DNA of 64,000 nt. It comes from Luteimicrobium xylanilyticum (lineage in GTDB: Bacteria; Actinomycetota; Actinomycetes; Actinomycetales; Cellulomonadaceae). Positions within the stretch are counted from its first letter, which is position 1. Every line of letters begins with the position of its first letter. The position numbers were made by a program, and so were the translations under genes. The stretch is taken from assembly GCF_009429125.1 (NCBI RefSeq), contig NZ_CP045529.1:620001-684000 (forward strand). Reading direction: 5' to 3'. Below the pieces are notes generated by a model. The model was given only the letters and a program-made list of their open reading frames with translations. It did no database searches and was not told where the DNA came from. Shown here piece by piece: positions 42,899-50,376 of the stretch.

Positions 42899-43408
42899 AT
42901 GGAGACTCTCGTGGACGACTACCTGTGGCTGCTGAAGAAGGACGAGCTCGACCTCGTGCGCGAGCTCGAGCCCGAGCGGATCGAGGCGCTCGACGAGGAC
43001 GACCTGATCGAGCTGCACCGGCGGGTGCGGCGCGCGCGCAACAAGCACGTGAAGAACTACCGCCGCAAGGCCGCCCGCGCTGTCGAGGAGGCCGGCAGCC
43101 GTGGCCAGGCCCGGCCGAAGGGCGACAAGGCCCGGTGGCGTGCGGAGGCGTTCGAGGAGGCTCTCGCGATCGTGAGCGAGCGGCTCGCCGTCGTGGCTCA
43201 CGCGCAGGCGGAGGCACTCAAGGAGGAGAGGCTGGCGCGGGCGAAGAGCGGGCGGTCCTCGGGTCCGGAGAGCGGCGGTCCGTCGGGCCCCGACGGTGTC
43301 GGGCCGGGCCGGGCGCGTACGCACGAGAAGTCGACGGGCGGGCTCAAGCGGGACGCGTCGAGCCGGGCGCAGGGCGCACGGCGGCAGGCGAAGAAGGACG
43401 GTCGGTAG
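42899..43408 (+). CDS. Hypothetical charged helical protein
   Basis: Not recognised as a named family. 169 residues from ATG 42899; GTG 42911 would be a slightly shorter alternative. METLVDDYLWLLKKDELDLVRELEPERIEALDEDDLIELHRRVRRARNKHVKNYRRKAARAVEE predicts alternating acidic and basic helices. The middle continues as long amphipathic helices. The last 60 residues are Gly/Ser/Lys/Arg-rich and disordered, with repeated RAxG and basic clusters that could contact nucleic acid. No membrane segment. Divergent from the MDR gene. Confidence 0.65.
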   Translation: METLVDDYLWLLKKDELDLVRELEPERIEALDEDDLIELHRRVRRARNKHVKNYRRKAARAVEEAGSRGQARPKGDKARWRAEAFEEALAIVSERLAVVAHAQAEALKEERLARAKSGRSSGPESGGPSGPDGVGPGRARTHEKSTGGLKRDASSRAQGARRQAKKDGR

Positions 43409-43543
43409 GGAACCCGTCCTGCTCGTGCCCGCGGGCTCGTCGATGCGGTGGACGGCGCCGCGGGTCACCAGGCGACCGGGGCGTCGTGCAGGCCATCGCC
43501 GTGTGCAGCATCTGTCGAACGTGCCGCACGGGAACGCGCAGGG

Positions 43544-44773
43544 TCAGGAGACGCGGTCAGGTGTCCCGAGGAACTCGGCGACGATCGGCCCGAGCTGGTC
43601 GAAGTCGATGAGGAAGCCGTCGTGCCCGTGGGCCGAGCGGATGACGTGCAGCGGCTCGGCGTCGGGGATGCCCCGCTGGATGCGGGCCGACTCGGCGGGC
43701 AGGAACAGCCGGTCGGAGTCGACCGCGACGACGAGCGCGCGCGCGGTGATCTGCCCGAGCGCCGTCTCGACGCCGCCCCGGTCGCGCCCGAGGTCGTGCG
43801 TGAGCATCGACTCGGTCAGGCGGACGTACGTGCCGGCGTCGAACCGGCGCGCGAGCTTGTCGCCGTGGTGGTCGAGGTAGGACTGCACGGCGTACCGACC
43901 TCCGTGCAGCGGGTCCTCGCCTCCCTGCGGCACGCGCCCGAACCGCTCGTTCAGCTCGGGGGCGCTGCGGTACGTCGTGTGCGCGATGGACCGGGCGATC
44001 GACAGGCCGACGTGCGGGCCGTCGCCGTCCTCGGCGTCGTAGTAGTCCCCGCCGCGGAACTTCGGGTCGGCGCGGATCGCGAGGAGCTGGCTGTGGGCCC
44101 AGGCGATCTGGTCGGCGGACGTCTGTGCCGTCGACGCGATCACCGTGACGGCGTCCACGTCGACCCCGGCCTCGGGGCCCATGAGTGCCCACTCGAGGAC
44201 GCGGAGACCGCCCATCGACGCACCCACGACGAGCGCCCACGAGCCGATCCCGAGCTCGCGCGCCAGGTCGATCTCGGCGGCGACCTGGTCACGCACGGTC
44301 ACGACGGGGAACCGCGATCCCCACGGCGCGCCGTCGGGGGCGTTGGACGCCGGGCCCGTCGAGCCCTGGCAGCCGCCGAGGACGTTGGGCGCGACCACGA
44401 ACCAGCGGTCCGTGTCGATCGGCCGGCCTGGACCGACCATCTCCGACCACCAGCCGGCGGTCGGGTGCCCGTCGCCGGCCTCACCGGTCACGTGGGAGTC
44501 GGCCGTGAGCGCGTGCAGCACGAGGACCGCGTTGTCACGGGCCTCGTTGAGCTCGCCCCACGTCTCGTACGCGAGCGTGACGGGCAGACGCCCGCCCCCC
44601 TCCAGGTCCAGCGTCGCCAGGTCGGCGAACTGCCGTCGGCCGACCGGGTCGCCCACGCGCCAGGCGCTCGTCACGGGAGTCGCGCCGCGCGTGAGGCGCC
44701 GGGTCGCGGCCGAGCGTCCGCGCGCCACGGGCGGGCGTGCGGGGACGAGCGGGGAGAGGTCGGGGGAGGTCAC
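43544..44773 (-). CDS. metX: Homoserine O-acetyltransferase
   Basis: Transfers acetyl from acetyl-CoA to homoserine, the first committed step of direct-sulfhydrylation methionine synthesis. 409 residues from GTG 44773. It is an alpha/beta hydrolase fold with nucleophile Ser186 in GASMGGLRVLEW, Asp in AVDSDRLFLP and His in HGHDGFLID. NVLGGCQGSTGP and the SRFPVVTVRDQV segment are conserved in MetX. A possible -10 TAGGCT lies eight bases before the start on the minus strand. It follows metY by 64 bases in the same direction, so the two enzymes for O-acetylhomoserine synthesis and use are adjacent. Confidence 0.95.
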   Translation of the reverse strand: MTSPDLSPLVPARPPVARGRSAATRRLTRGATPVTSAWRVGDPVGRRQFADLATLDLEGGGRLPVTLAYETWGELNEARDNAVLVLHALTADSHVTGEAGDGHPTAGWWSEMVGPGRPIDTDRWFVVAPNVLGGCQGSTGPASNAPDGAPWGSRFPVVTVRDQVAAEIDLARELGIGSWALVVGASMGGLRVLEWALMGPEAGVDVDAVTVIASTAQTSADQIAWAHSQLLAIRADPKFRGGDYYDAEDGDGPHVGLSIARSIAHTTYRSAPELNERFGRVPQGGEDPLHGGRYAVQSYLDHHGDKLARRFDAGTYVRLTESMLTHDLGRDRGGVETALGQITARALVVAVDSDRLFLPAESARIQRGIPDAEPLHVIRSAHGHDGFLIDFDQLGPIVAEFLGTPDRVS

Positions 44774-44837
44774 TGGTGTCCAGCCTACGGTCGGACAGTC
44801 GGAGGGGGTGCGGGCGTCCACGGATCGAACCCCTGCC

Positions 44838-46217
44838 TCAGGCCTGCGCGTCCGCATTCGCGGCGTTCGCCCCGAGCGCGGCCTTGGCCGCCGTGAACCC
44901 GAGCTCGAGGTCGGCGAGGATGTCCTCGACGTTCTCGATGCCGACGGCGAGGCGCACCAGCCCGGGCGTCACGCCCGAGAGCGCCTGCTCCTCGGGGGTG
45001 AGCTGGCTGTGCGTCGTCGACGCCGGGTGGATGACGAGCGAGCGCACGTCGCCGATGTTGGCGACGTTCGAGTGGAGCTGGAGCGCCGAGACGAACGCCT
45101 TCCCGGCGTCCGCGCCGCCGTCGAGCTCGAACGCGAGGACCGCGCCCGGGCCGCGCGGCGCGTACTTCTGCGCGTTCGCGTGCCAGGGCGAGGACTCCAG
45201 GCCGGCGTAGTGGACGCGCACGACGTCGTCGCGGCGCTCGAGCCATGACGCGACCTTCTGGGCGTTGTCGACGTGCCGCTCGATCCGCAGCGAGAGGGTC
45301 TCGATGCCCTGCTCGATGAGGAACGCGTTGAACGGGGCGATCGCGGTGCCGAGGTCGCGCAGGAGCTGCACGCGCGCCTTGAGGATGAACGCGAGGTTCA
45401 CGCCGAAGATCCCGCCGACGCCGAGGTCGCGCGCGTAGACGAGCCCGTTGTACGACGGGTCGGGCGTGTTGTAGTTCGGGAAGCGCTCGGGGTGCTGCGC
45501 GTAGTCGAACGTGCCGCCGTCGACGATCACGCCGCCCACGGCCGTGCCGTGCCCGCCCAGGTACTTCGTGGCGGAGTGCACGACGACGTCCGCGCCCCAC
45601 TCGAGCGGCCGGATCAGGTACGGGGTGGCGACGGTGTTGTCGACGATCAGCGGGACGCCGACCTCGTGCGCGACGCCCGCGACCCCTTCGATGTCCAGGA
45701 CGTCGGTCTTGGGGTTGGGGATGGTCTCGCCGAAGAACAGCTTGGTGTCGGGGCGGACCGCGTCGCGCCACTGCTGCAGGTCGTGCGGGTCCTCGACGAA
45801 CGTCGTCTCGATCCCGAGCTTCGCGAGCGTGTAGTGCAGGAGGTTGTACGTGCCGCCGTAGAGGCTGGAGCTGGCGACGACGTGGTCGCCTGCCTCGGCG
45901 ACGTTGAGGATCGCGAGGGTCTCGGCGGCCTGACCCGAGGAGACGAGCAGCGCACCGACGCCGCCCTCGAGGTCTGCGATGCGGTTCTCGACGACCTCCT
46001 GGGTCGGGTTGTTGATGCGCGTGTAGATGGGGCCGAGCTCCTGCAGCGCGAAGCGCGCGGCGGCGGTCTCGGCGGACGGGAAGACGTACGACGTCGTCTG
46101 GAAGATAGGGAGCGCGCGCGCCCCGGTTGCCGGGTCGGGCTGCTGGCCGGCGTGGATCTGGCGGGTCTCGAAGGACCACTGGGGCAGGGGTGCGGGGGTC
46201 TCGGGCGTGGAGGTCAT
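44838..46217 (-). CDS. metY: O-acetylhomoserine aminocarboxypropyltransferase (sulfhydrylase)
   Basis: PLP enzyme making homocysteine from O-acetylhomoserine and sulfide. 459 residues. ATG 46217 is preceded by AGGAG. The N-terminus has FETRQIHAGQQPDPATGARALPIFQTTSY, PLP phosphate contacts SSGQAAET, and the Schiff-base lysine Lys218 in HSATKYLGGHGTAVGG. YIRNPTQ-type TRINNPTQEVVE is present. Length and motifs fit MetY rather than cystathionine gamma-synthase. It is upstream of metX. A 190-base leader with a short Met/Cys-containing uORF precedes it. Confidence 0.95.
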   Translation of the reverse strand: MTSTPETPAPLPQWSFETRQIHAGQQPDPATGARALPIFQTTSYVFPSAETAAARFALQELGPIYTRINNPTQEVVENRIADLEGGVGALLVSSGQAAETLAILNVAEAGDHVVASSSLYGGTYNLLHYTLAKLGIETTFVEDPHDLQQWRDAVRPDTKLFFGETIPNPKTDVLDIEGVAGVAHEVGVPLIVDNTVATPYLIRPLEWGADVVVHSATKYLGGHGTAVGGVIVDGGTFDYAQHPERFPNYNTPDPSYNGLVYARDLGVGGIFGVNLAFILKARVQLLRDLGTAIAPFNAFLIEQGIETLSLRIERHVDNAQKVASWLERRDDVVRVHYAGLESSPWHANAQKYAPRGPGAVLAFELDGGADAGKAFVSALQLHSNVANIGDVRSLVIHPASTTHSQLTPEEQALSGVTPGLVRLAVGIENVEDILADLELGFTAAKAALGANAANADAQA

Positions 46218-46406
46218 GGCTGCTCCTGGCGGGACGAGGATGGACGGTGCGGCGGGGGAGGGTGCGGCGATCCGTCGGGGCGAGGCCCGTGCGTCCGGGG
46301 CGTCCGAGGGGCCGGGACCTTCATGGTCCGGGTCGGCCCGGGGCGACGAACGGCTGCTGGAACGGATCACCGGCGCGGCCGGCGGGCGGCCTGCGCGGGT
46401 GCGTTC

Positions 46407-46430
46407 TCAGCGACACATTCGACGGGACAT
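46407..46430 (-). CDS. Candidate 7-codon leader peptide of metY
   Basis: On the minus strand ATG-TCC-CGT-CGA-ATG-TGT-CGC-TGA encodes MSRRMCR. TAGCGT sits seven bases before the ATG, so the transcript would begin at this start codon. The peptide has one Met and one Cys codon. It ends 190 bases before metY, with a strong hairpin between them. This layout resembles the leaderless Cys-containing uORFs that attenuate sulfur genes in mycobacteria. Function is inferred; the ORF could be chance. Confidence 0.4.
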   Translation of the reverse strand: MSRRMCR

Positions 46431-46476
46431 GGTGGCGACGCTACGGGCGCGTCTCACGTCCGTCCACCCCATCTCG

Positions 46477-46491
46477 CATGGTGAGACCATG
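46477..46491. promoter_or_regulatory. Palindrome CATGGT-GAG-ACCATG
   Basis: A perfect 6-bp inverted repeat embedded in a cluster of GTCTCA/TGAGAC hexamers (46451, 46482, 46494). It lies upstream of the metY leader promoter and is a candidate operator for sulfur-amino-acid control. The regulator is unknown. Confidence 0.45.
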
Positions 46492-46582
46492 ATGTGAGAC
46501 AGGCCCGGGCGTCCGTGGACGGTGACACGCCCGGAGTCCTGCGGCGACGCCGTGGTGCCCGAGGAAGGTCCGTGACGTCTCG

Positions 46583-46597
46583 TACCCTCGTCGGGTG
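46583..46597 (+). promoter_or_regulatory. Leaderless-type -10 box of the FN3/EEP gene
   Basis: TACCCT at 46583–46588 lies six bases before GTG 46595. Confidence 0.5.
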
Positions 46598-48880
46598 GTC
46601 GTCGTCACTCCTGCCCCCGTGCCGGAGGCGGAGTCTCGACCACGCACCGTCGAGCGTGCGGCACGGCCCCCGCGCCGGCCGGTCGTGCCGCGGCGTCTGT
46701 GGGTGCCGCGCGACCGCACGGCACCCGCCCCGCATCCTCCCGGGTTCGCCCAGAGCCTCCCGATCCCCGACGGCGCCGTCACGCTCCCGGCCGTGATGCG
46801 CCGCATCGCCGGCCTCCCCGCGATCACCACTACGACGCTCACCGAGGAGACGGTGATCGTGGAGCGGGTCGAGGCGGTGGTCGAGGAGACCGTCGTCCCC
46901 GCGCTGCTGCTCGCACCGCCGCGCGCCCCCGTGGCGCCGCCCCCCGTGCCGCCGGCACCCCCTGCCCCGCCGGTTCCACCGGCGCACGAACGGTGGAGCC
47001 CCCCGCCCGCGCCGCCGTCGTCGGCGCCGGCCCGGACGCCGGGCGCACGCCCGTGGCGCCGCCGCCGCCCGCGGCTCCGCCTCGCCCTGCTCCTGCTGCT
47101 CGCGACGCTCGTCGCGGCGGGCGTGCTGCTCGTCTCGCGCGGCGACGGGATCACCCCGGCCCCCGCGCCGACGGCGCTGACGGCCGCGAACGTCACCTTC
47201 GACGGCGCCGACGTGCACTGGCAGCCCACCGGCGACCGGGCGACGGCCTACCTCGTCCGGGTCGCGACCGACCCCGCGCTGCGGCACGTCGTGTGGACAC
47301 GGACCGTCGACGCCGCCGACCCGCGCGTGCACGTGGGGGGGCGCGGCATCACCGAGGACGAGCAGCTCTACGTCACGGTCACCTCGACGTGGCACGGCGT
47401 CGCCGGCTCGACGACGCAGCCGCTCGCCGTGCACACCCCGCTCCGCCCGCCGTCGCCCGTCACCGACGTCACGACGAAGCCCGACACGTCAGGTGTCACG
47501 CTCACCTGGGGCGCGGCCGCCCGCGCGACCGGCTACCAGGTGGTCGTCGCGAGCGACGCCGCCATGACGAAGGTCCTGCACACGTCCGCCGTCGTGCACG
47601 GCACGAAGTACCGCGTGAGCCTGCGCGACGGCGCCCGCTACCACGTGCTCCTGCGGACCGTCCGCGGTCCCGCGCACGCGAGCGAGGACGGCGACGAGCA
47701 GGTCGTACGCGGACCGGACAGCCGGGTCCGGGCCTTCTCGACGCCGCTCAAGAGGCTCGGCGTGCCGACGACCCCGACCGTCCACCCGCTCAGCGCGTCC
47801 ACGGTCAAGGTGTCCTGGAAGCCCGTGACGAACGCGACCCGCTACACCGTGACGTTCGCCGCGACGGCGAAGTCGAAGCAGCGGACCGTCCTCACGACCA
47901 CGCACACCAGCGTCACGCTCGACGGCGTGCGACCCAAGGCCATGCACCTGCGCCCCATCTTCTACGTGCGGGTCGTCGCGGACCGCTGGGGCCTCGTCGA
48001 GCACACCTCGAAGCCGCGCACCGCGACGGTGCTCGCCGGCAACGCGCGCACCCCCGTCGCCTTCACCACGACGGTCGCCACCTACAACCTGCTGCGCACC
48101 CAGTTCGACGACGACGCCGGCCGGTCCTGGGCCAAGCGCTTCACGCTCTCCGGCAAGCAGCTGCGCGGCGTCGGGATCGCGGGACTGCAGGAGACCGGCT
48201 GGGGCAAGGTCGACGGCAAGCGACCCGTGAGCGTCGTGGCGAAGGCCGCGCACCTCAAGGTCGCGAAGCACCCCCACAGCTCCACGCCGTGCACCACGCA
48301 GAACCAGCCGGTGCTGTACGCCTCCGGGAAGTTCTCGCTCCTGCACTGCGGTTACGCGAAGGTCTCCGCGAAGAGCACGAAGGGCATCGATGCGCGGTAC
48401 GCCACGTGGGTCGAGCTCAAGAACAAGAAGAGCCGTCAGACGGTGCTCGTCGTCAACGCGCACCTCACGGCGTACACGAGCAAGCACTCGTCGACGTCGG
48501 CCGTGGCCCAGCGGGCCCGCGCCGCGGAGGCGAAGCGCCTCGTCAAGCTCATCGCCAAGCACCGGCGCGGTGGACAGCCCGTCGTGCTCACGGGCGACTA
48601 CAACTCCTACCCCGGCCGCTGGGCCACGACCCCCCTCGACGTCCTCGCCGCCGCCGGGTACACGAGCGCCGACCTCACCGCCCGCAGCTCGACCGACGGC
48701 GACTACGCGTCCTTCCACGACTTCGACGGCGCCCGCGCGAACGACAAGCCCATCGACCACGTGATCATGAACGGCAAGGTCGTCGCGACGTCGTACCGCG
48801 TGCACGTGACCGACAGCAAGAAGGCGCCGTCGGACCACTACGAGGTGAGCGCCGTCGTGCAGGTGCACCGCTCGCACTGA
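46595..48880 (+). CDS. Membrane-tethered FN3-repeat protein with endonuclease/exonuclease/phosphatase domain
   Basis: A 761-residue protein. Residues 1–155 are cytoplasmic, rich in Pro/Ala/Val (many P-A-P-P units) and unusual. One membrane helix follows at about 160–180 (LRLALLLLLATLVAAGVLLVS). Outside are two or three fibronectin type III-like modules (PTALTAANVTFDGADVHWQPT; PSPVTDVTTKPDTSGVTLTW; PTTPTVHPLSASTVKVSWKPV), then an EEP domain from about residue 490. EEP motifs present: GLQETGWG, NAHLTAY, TGDYNSYP and a C-terminal SDHYEV, giving the metal and catalytic residues. Probably an extracellular nuclease or phosphodiesterase held at the cell surface. The last 43 bases overlap the convergent MutS-like gene. 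Confidence 0.82.
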   Translation: MVVVTPAPVPEAESRPRTVERAARPPRRPVVPRRLWVPRDRTAPAPHPPGFAQSLPIPDGAVTLPAVMRRIAGLPAITTTTLTEETVIVERVEAVVEETVVPALLLAPPRAPVAPPPVPPAPPAPPVPPAHERWSPPPAPPSSAPARTPGARPWRRRRPRLRLALLLLLATLVAAGVLLVSRGDGITPAPAPTALTAANVTFDGADVHWQPTGDRATAYLVRVATDPALRHVVWTRTVDAADPRVHVGGRGITEDEQLYVTVTSTWHGVAGSTTQPLAVHTPLRPPSPVTDVTTKPDTSGVTLTWGAAARATGYQVVVASDAAMTKVLHTSAVVHGTKYRVSLRDGARYHVLLRTVRGPAHASEDGDEQVVRGPDSRVRAFSTPLKRLGVPTTPTVHPLSASTVKVSWKPVTNATRYTVTFAATAKSKQRTVLTTTHTSVTLDGVRPKAMHLRPIFYVRVVADRWGLVEHTSKPRTATVLAGNARTPVAFTTTVATYNLLRTQFDDDAGRSWAKRFTLSGKQLRGVGIAGLQETGWGKVDGKRPVSVVAKAAHLKVAKHPHSSTPCTTQNQPVLYASGKFSLLHCGYAKVSAKSTKGIDARYATWVELKNKKSRQTVLVVNAHLTAYTSKHSSTSAVAQRARAAEAKRLVKLIAKHRRGGQPVVLTGDYNSYPGRWATTPLDVLAAAGYTSADLTARSSTDGDYASFHDFDGARANDKPIDHVIMNGKVVATSYRVHVTDSKKAPSDHYEVSAVVQVHRSH

Positions 48881-50376
48881 GCGCCGAACTCCTTCTCGTA
48901 GAGGTCGCGCGCGAAGCTCGTCGGCAGCGGGTCGCCGCGCTCGAGCCGGTAGGAGCGGCTGCCGTCCTCTCGGCGCGGCGCCCGCAGGTAGACGCCGCGG
49001 GGGTCCTCGGACGTGCGCAGCTCGTTCGCGAGGTCGTACAGGTGCGTGACGGCGACCACGCGCACCCCGGCGCCGGTGAGCGCGCGGATCACCTGGAGGC
49101 CGATCTCGGAGCCCTCGGCCTCGTTGGTCGAGGAGAACGACTCGTTGGACAGCAGCAGGTCGCCGGGCTCGATCCGGTCGGCGATGCCGCTCATCCGGGC
49201 GAGCTCCTCGTCGAGCTTCCCGTGCTCGAGAGCCGTGTCCTCCTCGCGGGCCCAGTGCGTGAAGAGCTGTCCGGCGAGCGACACGCGGAGCTCGCGCGCG
49301 GGGACGTGCGCGCCGGCCGACGCGAGGAGCTGAGCCACGCCCACGGACCGCAGGAACGTGGACTTCCCGCCGTGGTTCGCGCCCGTCACGACGACGAGGC
49401 GCACGCCCTCCGCGTGCACGTCCGTCGCGACGGCCTGCTCCCCGGTGCGCAGCACGAGGCACGGGTCGTACAGACCGGTGGCGTCGAGCGTGTCCGTGCC
49501 GGGCTCGAGGACCTCGGGCAGCCGCACGGGCATGCCGAGCTCCTCGAGCCGTGCGGCGAGCGCGAGGCAGCCGAGGTAGAACGCGACCTCGCCGCGCAGC
49601 GTCACGAAGAACGACAGGACGTGGTCCACCGCCGACGACGCGGCACCGGCCACCCCGACGAGAGCGCGGTCGCGCAGCGCGCCGAGGGCCTCGAAGCCGG
49701 CCTCGTCACGGTCGGGGATCGTGAACGAGTAGGTGGGCTTGCGCAGCGCGACGTGGCTGAACAGGGACCGTCCGGCGACCCGTGGCAGCCGCGGCACCTG
49801 CTCGGTCGTGGCGCCCCCGGTCGCGAGCCCGGCCGACATGACCAGCCCGTCCTTGCGGGCGAGGTGGTCGAGGGTCTCGCGCAGCTCGGCGAGGTAGGCG
49901 TCGTCGAGGTCGGTGCGCACCGTCCGGACGAAGCCCTGGAGGCCTCGTGAGCGGAACGCGTCGCCCTCGGCCGCCACCAGGGACCGGAGCTCCTCGACGA
50001 CGTCGACGAGCAGGGCGAGGACGCGCAGCGACCGGTCGAGCACGAGCTCGGGGCGCCGGCTGAACACCGACGAGAACACGCTCTTGTCCGCCGCGATCGC
50101 CTTGCCGGCGATGTCGTACAGGGCGCGGACGGCGTCCGGGTGGTCGCGTGCGTCCTCGAGGACCTCGTGGCGGTAGCGGACCGCGGCCCGCGAGGTCAGC
50201 GGGGTGAGCAGCGCCGTGCGCACGGCCGACCAGACGAGCGGGTCGCCGGCCGCCGCGGCGTCGAGCACGAAGCCGAGCTCGAGGTCCTGCTCGGCGTCGC
50301 CGGCCCATGAGGGCGGCCGACGGTCGCCCGCGGAGGGCACGAAGTCGGCGTCGGCGTGCATGAGGTGGACCTTCAT
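48838..50376 (-). CDS. MutS-like ATPase, second of a tandem pair
   Basis: A 512-residue protein with a MutS-type domain III/V core but no mismatch-recognition domain I. The clamp/lever helices fill the N-terminal half. Walker A is VVTGANHGGKSTFLRSVG at about residue 318. The Walker-B segment reads DLLLSNESFSSTNEAEG, with Asn where MutS has Asp. AVTHLYDLAN is the conserved His loop. The end LYEKEFGAQCERC contains clustered Cys. It starts in the stop codon of the upstream paralogue (ATGA), so the two are translated together and may form a heterodimer. DNA target unknown. Confidence 0.82.
   Translation of the reverse strand: MKVHLMHADADFVPSAGDRRPPSWAGDAEQDLELGFVLDAAAAGDPLVWSAVRTALLTPLTSRAAVRYRHEVLEDARDHPDAVRALYDIAGKAIAADKSVFSSVFSRRPELVLDRSLRVLALLVDVVEELRSLVAAEGDAFRSRGLQGFVRTVRTDLDDAYLAELRETLDHLARKDGLVMSAGLATGGATTEQVPRLPRVAGRSLFSHVALRKPTYSFTIPDRDEAGFEALGALRDRALVGVAGAASSAVDHVLSFFVTLRGEVAFYLGCLALAARLEELGMPVRLPEVLEPGTDTLDATGLYDPCLVLRTGEQAVATDVHAEGVRLVVVTGANHGGKSTFLRSVGVAQLLASAGAHVPARELRVSLAGQLFTHWAREEDTALEHGKLDEELARMSGIADRIEPGDLLLSNESFSSTNEAEGSEIGLQVIRALTGAGVRVVAVTHLYDLANELRTSEDPRGVYLRAPRREDGSRSYRLERGDPLPTSFARDLYEKEFGAQCERCTCTTALTS

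Larger units (their letters stand above)
46218..46594. other. Divergent control region between metY and the FN3/EEP gene
   Basis: This 377-base gap contains the metY leader with a 7-codon uORF (46407–46430), a -10 box for it (46438–46443) and a long G/C hairpin in the leader (about 46295–46327). Several GTCTCA/TGAGAC elements are present, including the perfect palindrome CATGGT-GAG-ACCATG (46477–46491), and a rightward -10 box at 46583. No SAM riboswitch core was found. Confidence 0.55.

Noticed and set aside
46218-46500. SAM riboswitch upstream of metY
   Set aside because: None of the conserved SAM-I/IV core elements (such as GGCAACC with paired P1/P3) could be found on the minus strand.
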